From: Firmicutes bacterium AF25-13AC
GTDB lineage: Bacteria; Bacillota; Clostridia; Lachnospirales; Lachnospiraceae
Length of the DNA: 23,040 nt
Assembly: GCA_003478935.1 (NCBI GenBank)
Contig: QUFP01000050.1
Span: forward strand, 1 to 23,040
Reading direction: 5' to 3'
Positions 14,191 through 22,519 of the stretch are shown here, in pieces. Within the stretch, counting starts at the first letter, position 1. Every line of letters begins with the position of its first letter. The notes below the pieces were generated by a model. That model worked only from the letters and a program-made list of their open reading frames with translations, was not told where the DNA came from and did no database searches. A program made the position numbers and the translations under genes.

Positions 14191-15956
14191 TATGCCTCAC
14201 CCCTTCCCTTTTCTGCGCGAACCTTCTTAAAGCGGTCAAACTCACCATATTGATGATGAAATACAGTTGAATAATAGCCCTTTTTAGCAAGCAACTGTTC
14301 ATGTGTTCCTCTCTCGACAAGGCGGCCATTATCAAGTACAAGAATCTGATCTGCATGTATAATAGAAGATATACGATGAGCAATGATAAATACAGTGCGC
14401 TCATCCGAGATTTTCTTTAATTCATTCTGAATCATGCTCTCCGTTTCCATATCAATTGCAGAGGTTGTATCATCAAGAATAATTATTGACGGATCCTTTA
14501 AAATTGCGCGTGCAAGCGAAATTCGCTGTTTCTGTCCGCCTGACAGACCAACGCCGCGCTCACCAATAATTGTATCATATCCTTCTGGCATCTCCCTGAT
14601 AAATTCGTCAGCATTTGCAATCTTTGCAGCTGCCTGCACCTGCTCAAACGTACAGTCTGGATTTCCATAAGCGATATTTCCCTCAATTGTATCTGAGAAC
14701 AAAAAGACATCCTGCATCGCAATTCCGATATTTCCGCGAAGCGTCTGGAGATTCAAATTTCTAACATCAATATCATCGACAAGCACGCGTCCCTGATTCA
14801 CATCATAAAAACGGCAAATCAAATTGACAAGTGATGACTTTCCAGAACCAGTCGCACCAATGATACCAACTGTCTGACCTGGCTCTACGTGAAAACTGAT
14901 ATCCTTTAACACAGTATCATCATTTGTATAATAATTTACATGATCAAAGGTAACACTGCCCTTTAGCTTTCTCTTTTCTACAACATGCTCTGGCTGCTTG
15001 ATATCTGGCTCAGTTGTATAAACCTTATAGATTTTTTCAATTGCAGTAAGAAAACGCTGCAAATCATTAATTATCCATCCTGCCTGACGAAGCGGACTGT
15101 TAAGCATCCATAAATAACCGTTAACAGTTACCATGTTTCCTATAGTCATCTCGCCGTCAATTACCATAAAACCACCCATGATCATAAGGATAATAGTCAG
15201 ACACTGGGAAAGGACCTCAAACATCGGAATATATTTCATCCAGATCGATGCGGCATTTAACTGTGCATCACGATATCCATCATTCTCGCGGTCGAACTTT
15301 TCAAGCTCATAATCTTCCTTTGCAAATGCCTTTACAACACGGTTTCCTGCGATTGTCTCCTGTGCAAATGCATTCAAACTAGAGAAACAGTCACGCACCC
15401 TGTCAAAGGCCGGCTTAATATGACGTCTCTGGCTCAGTGTCACTGCCAATGTAAACGGAAGTACAATCAGCATACAAAGTGCCATTTTAACATTAACAGA
15501 AAAGATCATCACAAGTGCCATCAAAAATACAAGGATATTCTCAAAGCTAAAATAAATAACATGAGAAACCATGTGACGCACTGCATCCATATCTCCTGTC
15601 TGTCTGGACATAAGGTCTCCTGTGCGGTTTTTGTTGAAGAAGTTAAAATCTTCCTTCATCAGCTTACGATATGCTTCTTCCCTCATGTCGTAGACAAGTC
15701 CCTGACTGGATGACTCAAAACACATTAAAAATGTGAAGCGCAGCAGCGATCGAACAAGCGTCACTCCAATCATAATAAGCAGCAAAATACCAAGCTTTTC
15801 ATAATGCTGTCCCTCAATAACTTCATCCACAATCATACCAGAAATCTGTGGGTTGATCAAAACAAGCAGTGATGTGATAAACACTAAGATCAAGCCTACG
15901 ATCATTCTTACGCGGTATTTTTTTAAAAAAGATAAAAACCAGCGTATGTATCCCAT
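14190..15956 (-). CDS. ABC exporter half-transporter, degenerate-site subunit
   Basis: This 588-residue membrane-plus-ATPase half-transporter is the first gene of the pair. Motifs: six membrane helices over about residues 15-300, Walker A GATGSGKSS at 367-375, canonical signature LSGGQ at 471-475, and Walker B IIILDD at 491-496. Asp496 replaces the catalytic Glu, as in the degenerate site of heterodimeric exporters. In the assembled dimer this Walker B faces the LSAGQ signature of the partner, so both deviations fall in the same composite site, which is what the family predicts. The start has GGAGGAG just upstream. The gene is divergent from an AraC-type regulator across 149 bases, suggesting local control. 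Confidence 0.93.
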   Translation of the reverse strand: MGYIRWFLSFLKKYRVRMIVGLILVFITSLLVLINPQISGMIVDEVIEGQHYEKLGILLLIMIGVTLVRSLLRFTFLMCFESSSQGLVYDMREEAYRKLMKEDFNFFNKNRTGDLMSRQTGDMDAVRHMVSHVIYFSFENILVFLMALVMIFSVNVKMALCMLIVLPFTLAVTLSQRRHIKPAFDRVRDCFSSLNAFAQETIAGNRVVKAFAKEDYELEKFDRENDGYRDAQLNAASIWMKYIPMFEVLSQCLTIILMIMGGFMVIDGEMTIGNMVTVNGYLWMLNSPLRQAGWIINDLQRFLTAIEKIYKVYTTEPDIKQPEHVVEKRKLKGSVTFDHVNYYTNDDTVLKDISFHVEPGQTVGIIGATGSGKSSLVNLICRFYDVNQGRVLVDDIDVRNLNLQTLRGNIGIAMQDVFLFSDTIEGNIAYGNPDCTFEQVQAAAKIANADEFIREMPEGYDTIIGERGVGLSGGQKQRISLARAILKDPSIIILDDTTSAIDMETESMIQNELKKISDERTVFIIAHRISSIIHADQILVLDNGRLVERGTHEQLLAKKGYYSTVFHHQYGEFDRFKKVRAEKGRGEA

Positions 15957-16034
15957 ATTTCTCTCCTCCTTTTTGTAGTTTGTGCCTTCATGTTACTCTA
16001 ATATTTTTAAAATAAAATGTACTTTTCTTGAAAA

Positions 16035-16052
16035 TTGATGTATAATAATCAA
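16035..16052 (+). promoter_or_regulatory. Candidate -10 and overlapping dyad for the AraC-type gene
   Basis: TATAAT (16041-16046) lies about 60 bases before the GTG start; no good -35 is seen at standard spacing, which suits an activator-dependent promoter. A small dyad, TTGAT (16035-16039) with ATCAA (16048-16052), straddles the -10 and could be an operator in this shared divergent region. Confidence 0.4.
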
Positions 16053-16105
16053 ATCAAGCTTTATCGTTTTTAGGCATTTTTATTTTTAAGGAGGTTTACT
16101 TTACT

Positions 16106-16963
16106 GTGTGTGATACGTACGACATTACTTACTCTGACTTAAATCCAACTTTATATTTCGCCGGTAAGCGCACGGTGACAGAATCGAATTTTTCTCATAC
16201 GCATGATGCACCCGAACTCTTTATAGTGTTATCTGGTGATCTGGCAATCTGGATGGATGGAACTACCACTCCACTTACAGCCGGTGATATTGTCTGTGTA
16301 CCGTCGCACATGCCGCACCGTACACTGCCGACAGTGCATGATAACCCTGCAATTTTATTCTTTACTTCATTTTCAAACTTTCACTTTAAGGGAATGGAAC
16401 CAAACCGTCTTGATTTTCCTGGCGGCTCATCTGTGCTTCACACGGACGGTCTTGTCCGTCAGGATATCACAAATCTGTGTCTTCGTATGATATCTGAGCG
16501 CTACAGCAATCAGGTCGGTCAGTACTTTATGCAAAAGGCATATTTGACACAGCTTCTTATGACAATCATCCGTCAGATCACTGTTCCGCCAAAACAAAGC
16601 TGTTCTCCTGTCACTTTTGAGACACACCATAAAACATATGTGGTGAGCGAGATCCGCCAATATCTGAGCAGTCATTATGCTGAAAAGATTTCACTTGATC
16701 TGATTGCCCGGAATATGTATCTAAGCTCTGCTTACATATCAAAAATTTTCAAAGAAGAGACTGGTGAAGCTCCAATCAACTATCTGATTAAAATGCGCTT
16801 AGAGCGCGCCCGCATTCAGCTTGAATCTGATAACGGACAAAGCATAAAAGCCATCTCAAACAGCGTTGGCTACGATGATGTTTACTATTTTAGTAAGCTT
16901 TTCAAGAAATATTATGGCATGTCTCCAGTTCACTACAGGAGTAAATACAAAAAAGTAGTGTAA
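16106..16963 (+). CDS. AraC-family transcriptional regulator with cupin sensor domain
   Basis: This 285-residue regulator has an N-terminal cupin-like ligand domain (about residues 15-110: SHTHDAPELFIVLSGDL, then AGDIVCVPSHMPH, with His31, His33 and His71). Its C-terminal half carries the paired helix-turn-helix of AraC/XylS proteins (about 180-283: ISLDLIARNMYLSSAYISKIF ... GYDDVYYFSKLFKKYYGMSP). Such proteins usually bind a small ligand through the cupin and activate nearby genes. The start is GTG at 16106 with AAGGAGG 11 bases upstream, slightly long spacing. It is divergent from the ABC exporter pair, its most likely target. A strong terminator follows the stop by 3 bases. Confidence 0.9.
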   Translation: MCDTYDITYSDLNPTLYFAGKRTVTESNFSHTHDAPELFIVLSGDLAIWMDGTTTPLTAGDIVCVPSHMPHRTLPTVHDNPAILFFTSFSNFHFKGMEPNRLDFPGGSSVLHTDGLVRQDITNLCLRMISERYSNQVGQYFMQKAYLTQLLMTIIRQITVPPKQSCSPVTFETHHKTYVVSEIRQYLSSHYAEKISLDLIARNMYLSSAYISKIFKEETGEAPINYLIKMRLERARIQLESDNGQSIKAISNSVGYDDVYYFSKLFKKYYGMSPVHYRSKYKKVV

Positions 16964-16966
16964 ATA

Positions 16967-17000
16967 AAGACCAGGGGGTTGCCCCCTGGTCTTGTTTTTT
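16967..17000. terminator. Bidirectional intrinsic terminator
   Basis: A perfect 12-bp GC-rich stem (AAGACCAGGGGG 16967-16978 with CCCCCTGGTCTT 16982-16993), a 3-base loop, and TTTTTT after it on the plus strand; T-rich sequence also follows on the minus strand. It serves the AraC-type gene (plus) and the DUF885-like gene (minus), whose stop lies at its edge. Confidence 0.93.
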
Positions 17001-18282
17001 ATAATCCAATCCAGCTTCTTAATACTCTAAAGTTTGCCGGTCCCTGATTAAAGAGAAGGTCTAACAGATTAGCTTCACTATAGTTTTCACCCTGATTGGT
17101 AGCCATTGTTGACTCAAGCTCTGTGATCTGCAAATAGTCAATCGCTGCAGCTGCATATTTTCCAGGATTCTTTAAAACCATCTGATACACACTAGAACCA
17201 TAGCTGCTTCCGCCTGCTTCTCCAAAATAAGTTGTGCAAAGATCTGTTACCTCTGCTTCACCCCAGCCGCCTGCATGTACTGAAATATCAGCAACACCAT
17301 ACAATGCATACGTCATTCTCGTCGATGCAATCAGGTAATTTCTTAAATTATCGTCTAATCGATCATCGTTTAAATAAGCTCGAATAATACCGAACTCAGT
17401 CCAGCCATTTACAAAGCCATTGCATACAAGATTTTTCTTAAGCGCGCTTGAAGATGCGCTGACTGTATCATATGCGTATGCATCATCTGGTGCCTGCTTT
17501 GTAAAGCTTGCTGCACCCACCTGAAGTGTGGAATCACCACCCATTAAGTCATTCATAACCTGATAATTACCGTTTGCTTCATTCGCCAGTATCTCACGGA
17601 AATCGCCCCAGGCTCCATCTACACCACTATACTTTTGCAGCAGATAATTGTAGTAATCAACACCACCCTCAACACTGCAAAGTGCAGCATCAGCTGCGGC
17701 TGCTGCCACACTGTCATACTGTTCGCCATCCATCTCAACATTCAACGCATCAAGCAATGCATCATATGTCTTTGCCTGTGCCTCTGTCAGATGTGTTCTG
17801 TCATACGTCTGCAGCTCCGCAAGTGTTCTTGTAAGATTCTCACTCTCACGCTTTAAATAATTGCTGTTTTGTGCTACAGCCTCATTCAGATTGGTGATAA
17901 ATTCATCAAAGTCAGACTGCTCTATCGCATGATTGCTGTCATCATCCTCATTGCCAGCCTGAGAATTATCACTTTCTGCTCCAGTCTGTGCCTCTTCTGA
18001 CTGCTGTTTGTCTGCACCTGCCTGATCAACAGTCTGTGCTTCACCATTTTCATCGCCTGCTTCTTTTGACTCATTAGAAGCTTCCTTTGTTTCTACATTC
18101 TTTGTTCCATCTTCCTTTGTGCCCTGCTCTGCCACGCTCTTTGTCTGACCTAGTGACATTGCAATGCCGCCTGCTGTCAATCCGACAACCAAGACAACTA
18201 CCAGTACAACCGGCAGCCACAAACGCATCATCATGATTCTGTGCTTCTGCTTTCTAAGCCTTTTTCTATCTTCTGAATTCAT
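16999..18282 (-). CDS. Membrane-anchored DUF885-like protein lacking the metal motif
   Basis: This 427-residue protein has a basic N-terminus, one membrane helix (LWLPVVLVVVLVVGLTAGGI, residues 21-40), a long low-complexity Glu/Gln/Asp/Ser/Ala linker (about 45-120), and a C-terminal domain resembling DUF885 metallopeptidase-like proteins. Family-like segments are GVDYYNYLLQKYSG (207-220), FVNGWTEFGIIRAYL (290-304), ISVHAGGWGEAEVTDL (333-348) and LKNPGKYAAAAIDYLQITELE (370-390). The HExxPGH zinc motif that should lie about 15-20 residues before NGWTEF is absent: that region reads DAYAYDTVSASSSALKKN. The domain is also shorter than usual, so it is probably not an active peptidase. The predicted position is outside the cell, tethered to the membrane. 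The ribosome binding site is weak. The family link is by motif recognition and should be confirmed by profile search. Confidence 0.65.
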   Translation of the reverse strand: MNSEDRKRLRKQKHRIMMMRLWLPVVLVVVLVVGLTAGGIAMSLGQTKSVAEQGTKEDGTKNVETKEASNESKEAGDENGEAQTVDQAGADKQQSEEAQTGAESDNSQAGNEDDDSNHAIEQSDFDEFITNLNEAVAQNSNYLKRESENLTRTLAELQTYDRTHLTEAQAKTYDALLDALNVEMDGEQYDSVAAAAADAALCSVEGGVDYYNYLLQKYSGVDGAWGDFREILANEANGNYQVMNDLMGGDSTLQVGAASFTKQAPDDAYAYDTVSASSSALKKNLVCNGFVNGWTEFGIIRAYLNDDRLDDNLRNYLIASTRMTYALYGVADISVHAGGWGEAEVTDLCTTYFGEAGGSSYGSSVYQMVLKNPGKYAAAAIDYLQITELESTMATNQGENYSEANLLDLLFNQGPANFRVLRSWIGL

Positions 18283-18367
18283 ACAACAATCCAGCCTTTC
18301 TCTTTTTCTAAATTCTTTACTGCGTTGCTTTTACCTGACACAAAGCGACACGGTAACTTATAATCAC

Positions 18368-18396
18368 AGTATAGCATGATTTTTCAATACAGACAA
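18368..18396 (-). promoter_or_regulatory. Promoter of the DUF885-like gene
   Basis: On the minus strand: -35 TTGTCT (18396-18391), a 17-base spacer, and -10 TATACT (18373-18368). Its leader is about 80 bases. It stands back to back with the metG promoter, about 20 bases apart. Confidence 0.55.
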
Positions 18397-18416
18397 TTGC
18401 TTTTCTCACGTTTTTC

Positions 18417-18445
18417 TTGCAATCTTTCGTTCCTGGTGGTATCAT
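18417..18445 (+). promoter_or_regulatory. Promoter of metG
   Basis: -35 TTGCAA (18417-18422), a 17-base spacer, and -10 TATCAT (18440-18445). The leader of about 100 bases contains two small hairpins (TTTGTG/CGCAAA near 18484-18498 and CCGC-TTCT-GCGG at 18522-18533) but no T-box or S-box motif. Confidence 0.6.
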
Positions 18446-18553
18446 AAATTATATCTGTGCTGCATTTCCCAGCCCTTTTTAAATTTGTGCTGCGCAAATA
18501 GCATCACTGTGAAAAAACAGACCGCTTCTGCGGCAGAAAGTGAGAAAAACACC

Positions 18554-20536
18554 ATGAAGAAACCGTATTACATCACCACGGCCATTGCTTACACTTCCGG
18601 CAAGCCGCACATTGGAAACACCTACGAGATCGTGCTGGCAGATTCCATTGCCAGATTCAAGCGAATGCAGGGCTATGATGTGCGCTTTCAGACAGGTACG
18701 GATGAGCATGGTCAGAAGATCGAGTTGAAAGCTGCTGAGGCTGGAAAAACACCAAAGCAGTTTGTTGATGAGGTGGCAGGCGAGATCAAGAAGACCTTTG
18801 ACCTGATGAACACATCCTATGATAAATTTATCCGTACTACTGACGACTACCATGAAAAGCAGGTTCAGAAAATTTTCAAGAAGCTTTATGACAAGGGTGA
18901 TATCTACAAGAGTGAGTATGAAGGTATGTACTGTACTCCGTGTGAATCCTTCTTCACCGCTTCTCAGTTAGTTGACGGCAAATGCCCAGACTGCGGACGC
19001 CCATGTACACCAGCAAAGGAAGAGGCTTATTTCTTCCGTATGAGCAAGTATGCAGATAAGCTTATTGCTCATATTAATGAGCATCCAGATTTCATCCAGC
19101 CAGAATCCAGAAAGAATGAGATGATGAACAATTTCCTTCTTCCGGGACTTCAGGATCTATGCGTTTCCCGTACCTCCTTTAAGTGGGGTATTCCGGTAGA
19201 CTTCGATCCAAAGCATGTTATCTATGTATGGATTGATGCACTTAGCAACTATATCACTGGACTTGGCTTTGATCTTGATGGAAACAGCGATCCGATGTTT
19301 GAAAAGTATTGGCCGGCTGACCTTCATCTGATTGGAAAGGATATTCTTCGTTTCCACACCATCTACTGGCCGATCATGCTGATGGCTCTTGATCTGCCGC
19401 TTCCAAAGCAGGTATTTGGTCATCCGTGGCTGCTTCAGGGCGATGGCAAGATGAGTAAGTCAAAGGGAAATGTAATCTATGCAGACGAGCTTGTTCATTT
19501 CTTTGGTGTTGATGCTGTTCGTTATTTTGTTCTCCATGAGATGCCATTTGAAAACGATGGTGTAATCTCTTGGGATCTGATGATTGAGCGTATGAACTCT
19601 GACCTTGCAAATACACTCGGTAATCTTGTAAATCGTACCATTTCTATGACAAATAAGTATTTTGGCGGTGTTGCCGTAAACTATGGCGTAAGCGATCCTG
19701 TTGATGAATCCTTATTTGAGGTTGTTACCTCCACCGCTTCTAAAGTTACAGCCCGCATGGATAAGCTTCGCGTTGCTGATGCAATTACAGATATCTTTAC
19801 TCTGTTCAAGCGCTGCAACAAGTATATTGATGAGACAGCTCCGTGGGTACTGGCAAAGGATGAATCAAAGAAAGAACGTCTGTCTACCGTTATGTACAAC
19901 TTGATCGACAGCATCTTAATCGGTGCTTCATTACTTGAGCCATTCATGCCAGAGACTGCAAAGAAGATTGCTGATTCCTTAAATGCACCGCTTCGCACAA
20001 TGGATCAGGTTTCCACAATGGGCACCTACCCATCTGGAAATAAGGTAACAGATCAGCCGCAGATTCTTTTTGCACGTGTTGATGCAGAAAAGATGATGGA
20101 AGAAGTTAATGCACTTATGGAGTCCAAGAAGGCTGCTGTAAAGGACGCTTCCGAAGAAACTGCTGAAGATGAAAAAGAAGATGAGGCTGTTATCGACATC
20201 GAGCCAAAGGAAGAAATCACATACGAAGATTTCTCAAAAATGCAGTTCCAGGTAGGTGAGATTATCTCCTGCGAGGCAGTAAAGAAGTCCAAAAAGCTTC
20301 TGTGCTCTCAGGTAAAGATAGGATCTCAGGTAAAGCAGATTGTTTCCGGTATCAAAGCTCACTACACACCAGAAGAAATGGTTGGCAAGAAGGTTATGGT
20401 TCTTGTAAACTTAAAGCCGGCAAAGCTTGCAGGTGTTTTATCTGAAGGTATGCTGTTATGTGCAGAGGATGCAGATGGAAATCTTGCACTGATGACACCA
20501 GAAAAGAAAATGCCAGCTGGCGCTGAAATTTGCTAA
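18554..20536 (+). CDS. metG: Methionyl-tRNA synthetase MetG
   Basis: MetRS charges tRNA-Met with methionine using ATP. The 660-residue protein starts MKKPYYITTAIAYTSGKPHIG. The HIGH-type motif is HIGN at 19-22. A zinc knuckle has Cys127/Cys130 and Cys144/Cys147 (CTPC, CPDC), followed by the KMSKS loop at 299-303, an anticodon-binding helical domain, and a C-terminal Arc1p/EMAPII-type tRNA-binding domain (about 555-660) after an acidic linker. Full length for the Clostridia form. The start at 18554 is preferred: the frame stays open back to 18485, but the extra 23 residues are unlike any MetRS head and have no ribosome binding site. Even at 18554 the site is poor (AAAGTGAG), so initiation may be modest. 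It is a single-gene unit ended by the terminator at 20624. Confidence 0.97.
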   Translation: MKKPYYITTAIAYTSGKPHIGNTYEIVLADSIARFKRMQGYDVRFQTGTDEHGQKIELKAAEAGKTPKQFVDEVAGEIKKTFDLMNTSYDKFIRTTDDYHEKQVQKIFKKLYDKGDIYKSEYEGMYCTPCESFFTASQLVDGKCPDCGRPCTPAKEEAYFFRMSKYADKLIAHINEHPDFIQPESRKNEMMNNFLLPGLQDLCVSRTSFKWGIPVDFDPKHVIYVWIDALSNYITGLGFDLDGNSDPMFEKYWPADLHLIGKDILRFHTIYWPIMLMALDLPLPKQVFGHPWLLQGDGKMSKSKGNVIYADELVHFFGVDAVRYFVLHEMPFENDGVISWDLMIERMNSDLANTLGNLVNRTISMTNKYFGGVAVNYGVSDPVDESLFEVVTSTASKVTARMDKLRVADAITDIFTLFKRCNKYIDETAPWVLAKDESKKERLSTVMYNLIDSILIGASLLEPFMPETAKKIADSLNAPLRTMDQVSTMGTYPSGNKVTDQPQILFARVDAEKMMEEVNALMESKKAAVKDASEETAEDEKEDEAVIDIEPKEEITYEDFSKMQFQVGEIISCEAVKKSKKLLCSQVKIGSQVKQIVSGIKAHYTPEEMVGKKVMVLVNLKPAKLAGVLSEGMLLCAEDADGNLALMTPEKKMPAGAEIC

Positions 20537-20537
20537 A

Positions 20538-20618
20538 TCAGTTCACACGTCACACTAGATTTGACAAATTCCATGCTTGCATGAAAATTTGTCAAATTGG
20601 TGGGACGAAGGGAACTGA
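20538..20618. repeat. Nested palindromic element after metG
   Basis: Concentric inverted repeats form an 81-base foldback. From outside in: TCAGTTC (20538-20544) with GAACTGA (20612-20618), CGTC (20548-20551) with GACG (20604-20607), ATTTGACAAATT (20559-20570) with AATTTGTCAAAT (20586-20597), and CATGC (20572-20576) with GCATG (20579-20583). It begins 2 bases after the metG stop and precedes the terminator. The apical CATGCTTGCATG matches CGTGCTTGCACG in the element at 3699 with a compensatory change. Confidence 0.7.
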
Positions 20619-20623
20619 AAACC

Positions 20624-20655
20624 AAGCCAGGGGGACCTGTCCCCCGGCTTTTTTT
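20624..20655. terminator. Bidirectional terminator between metG and the GNAT gene
   Basis: Stem AAGCC-(A)-GGGGGAC (20624-20636) with GTCCCCC-GGCTT (20639-20650), then a run of seven T on the plus strand; the A-rich right flank does the same for minus-strand transcripts. The 94 bases from 20656 to 20749 hold no other feature I can support. Confidence 0.9.
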
Positions 20656-20749
20656 GTATTACAAGCAAGTTTATCGCAAGGGCACCTCGATGAATGACTT
20701 TGTCGGCACCCACTACATAACGTGATATCCTGCAAATAATAACTCACAA

Positions 20750-21523
20750 TTACCACATTTTCAAATATTCATACAGTTCATCAACCGTCTCAAATCCCAT
20801 TTTTCTATACATTTCTTTCGGTGTATCGTCTGCATCTGCATGCAGGAACATTTCTTCCTTAAACTGAGATGCAATGTGTTTCATAAGTGTGGTCGCCACG
20901 TAACGCTTGCGAAATGCTTCCCTTACAACAAGAGCATCCATCACCACATAGCCATCTATCGCATATGCATAGCAGGCACCTGCCGGTTTTCCATCCAGAT
21001 ATGCCACATAATAATGAAATCCCGGTATCTCCATCGCCTTTTTTACATAACGCGCATCACGTCTTCTGATAAAATCTTCGCCGTAGTCTGAAGCAAAAGT
21101 TTCAATATCAATTTTAAGCAAATCGGCTAATACATCACCGGAAGCACTGTCATATATTATTACGTCAGGGTTGCTCTTCCATCTTGCCATATTTTCTTTC
21201 TTATTTCTAAGAAGCATTGTTTCTGTGCAGCATTCTTCCAAAGAAAAACGTTTGATCAGAACCTCATCTAACTTTTCTCTTGTATCGATCTTTAGAAAGC
21301 CTCTGCCGAGTTGGCGCTGGTATGCAATTGCCTGCTCTAGTTCTTTGCCTGTTGGATCATCTAATAATGGCACAAACTGGTTGTGATCATACATATCATA
21401 TAGATCATCATCCTGCCATTTTTCCATATGCTCAGAAAATGCACGTTTTTGTGAAAACAGTTGTTTAAATGACTGCTCTGCCTTTCTAATACATAAGCAA
21501 AGCTTTCCCTGCTCTAATCTCAT
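20750..21523 (-). CDS. GNAT-family N-acetyltransferase
   Basis: This 257-residue protein has a variable, charged N-terminal half and a C-terminal acetyl-CoA-dependent acetyltransferase fold (about residues 125-255). Recognisable GNAT elements are HYYVAYLDGKPAGACYAYAID (a beta hairpin), VMDALVVREAFRKRYVATTLM (the strand plus CoA pyrophosphate loop, here without the usual glycines), and DTPKEMYRKMGF near the end. The acceptor substrate cannot be inferred. It starts with an ATGA overlap on the LysR stop, so it is translated in tandem with LysR and transcribed from the LysR promoter. The two may share a physiological trigger. It ends at the bidirectional terminator region. Confidence 0.82.
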   Translation of the reverse strand: MRLEQGKLCLCIRKAEQSFKQLFSQKRAFSEHMEKWQDDDLYDMYDHNQFVPLLDDPTGKELEQAIAYQRQLGRGFLKIDTREKLDEVLIKRFSLEECCTETMLLRNKKENMARWKSNPDVIIYDSASGDVLADLLKIDIETFASDYGEDFIRRRDARYVKKAMEIPGFHYYVAYLDGKPAGACYAYAIDGYVVMDALVVREAFRKRYVATTLMKHIASQFKEEMFLHADADDTPKEMYRKMGFETVDELYEYLKMW

Positions 21524-22413
21524 TGAACACCCTCCTTATTCTTCTTAATAAACTCAATAAATGCCTCTGCCGCATGGGACAAGGTACGGTCTTTCTTCCA
21601 AATCAACGCATAAAATGCCTTCGCATCTGGGTGATTGATTTGTCTAATACAGACCTCGCGGTCTCGTACAAGTGACGATATCGACTCTGGATAAATCGCA
21701 ATTCCAACTCCATTTTTGCTGAGTTCATAGGCATTCATCATATGCGCCACTCTGCCGCGAATAATAGGCATACTCTGCGGATCTGAAAACCATCCATGAA
21801 TCTCACCCTGACGCGACTCGCGTGACGGGATCAAAAGATCATACGGAAGCAGTTCATTCGGATTGATCGGTTCATTTGTCTCTGAATAAAGCGGATGACC
21901 TTTCGGAATCATCGCCACCCACGGCTCCTCGTATACCTCTAACACATGAAACTCCTCCGTGTTAAATGGCGCCGTGATCATCGCCACCTCGCATAAGCCC
22001 TTCGTGACACGATTATTTACATCATCTGTATTTCCATTCCACAAAATATACTGCACATGCGGATGCATCTTCTGAAACTCTGAAATCCAATGTGCAAAAA
22101 GATGAGGACCACATCCCTCAACTGAGGCAATGTAAAGTGTTCCCTGCAAGCCCTCTTTTCGGATTCTCACTTCTTCCTCAGAACGGTTCACCAGATCAAG
22201 AATCTGCGATGCATACTGCAAAAACAATTCTCCTTCTTCCGTGAGTTTTACCTTGTGCGGTGAGCGCTCAAATAATTTTGTGCCAAGTTCCTCCTCTAAA
22301 TCCTGAATCTGACGGCTGAGCGGTGGTTGGGCAATCGCAAGTTTTTCAGCTGCCCTAGTAAAATTCTTCTCCTCTGCCACTGCCTTAAAATACCGAATAT
22401 GACGAAGCTCCAT
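21520..22413 (-). CDS. LysR-family transcriptional regulator
   Basis: This 297-residue LysR-type regulator has an N-terminal winged helix-turn-helix (MELRHIRYFKAVAEEKNFTR, then QPPLSRQIQDLEEELGTKLFER; residues 1-60) and a periplasmic-binding-protein-like effector domain (about 88-290). The head is close to the CatR/BenM-like branch, though that is only an impression. The start at 22413 is preferred to the in-frame 22437 because MELRHIRYF is the standard head and AGGTGA lies about 8 bases before it. It is followed by a coupled GNAT gene. An ATAC-N7-GTAT dyad overlaps its own -35, which suits autorepression, and faces a divergent promoter at 22557. The inducer is unknown. Confidence 0.93.
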   Translation of the reverse strand: MELRHIRYFKAVAEEKNFTRAAEKLAIAQPPLSRQIQDLEEELGTKLFERSPHKVKLTEEGELFLQYASQILDLVNRSEEEVRIRKEGLQGTLYIASVEGCGPHLFAHWISEFQKMHPHVQYILWNGNTDDVNNRVTKGLCEVAMITAPFNTEEFHVLEVYEEPWVAMIPKGHPLYSETNEPINPNELLPYDLLIPSRESRQGEIHGWFSDPQSMPIIRGRVAHMMNAYELSKNGVGIAIYPESISSLVRDREVCIRQINHPDAKAFYALIWKKDRTLSHAAEAFIEFIKKNKEGVQ

Positions 22414-22489
22414 CGAATCACCTGCCTTTCCAAACAAATTTGCTTTGGTGGGAATTCCTTGATGAAAATTCCTTAATATGATATTTTAC

Positions 22490-22519
22490 ATGATAGCATG
22501 TATAGCCACCTCGTTACAA
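22490..22519 (-). promoter_or_regulatory. Promoter of the lysR-GNAT operon
   Basis: On the minus strand: -35 TTGTAA (22519-22514), an 18-base spacer, and -10 TATCAT (22495-22490). The -35 overlaps the left arm of the LysR-type dyad. Confidence 0.5.

Noticed and set aside
18485..18553. N-terminal extension of MetRS
   Set aside because: The extra 23 residues are unlike MetRS heads and have no ribosome binding site; the region is the mRNA leader.
18446..18553. T-box or SAM riboswitch in the metG leader
   Set aside because: Only about 100 bases with two tiny hairpins; no T-box GGTGG-ACC motif and no terminator/antiterminator pair is present.
20687..20735. Apparent inverted repeat around GGCACC near 20690 and 20705
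   Set aside because: On inspection the two copies are direct, not inverted, and only six bases long.
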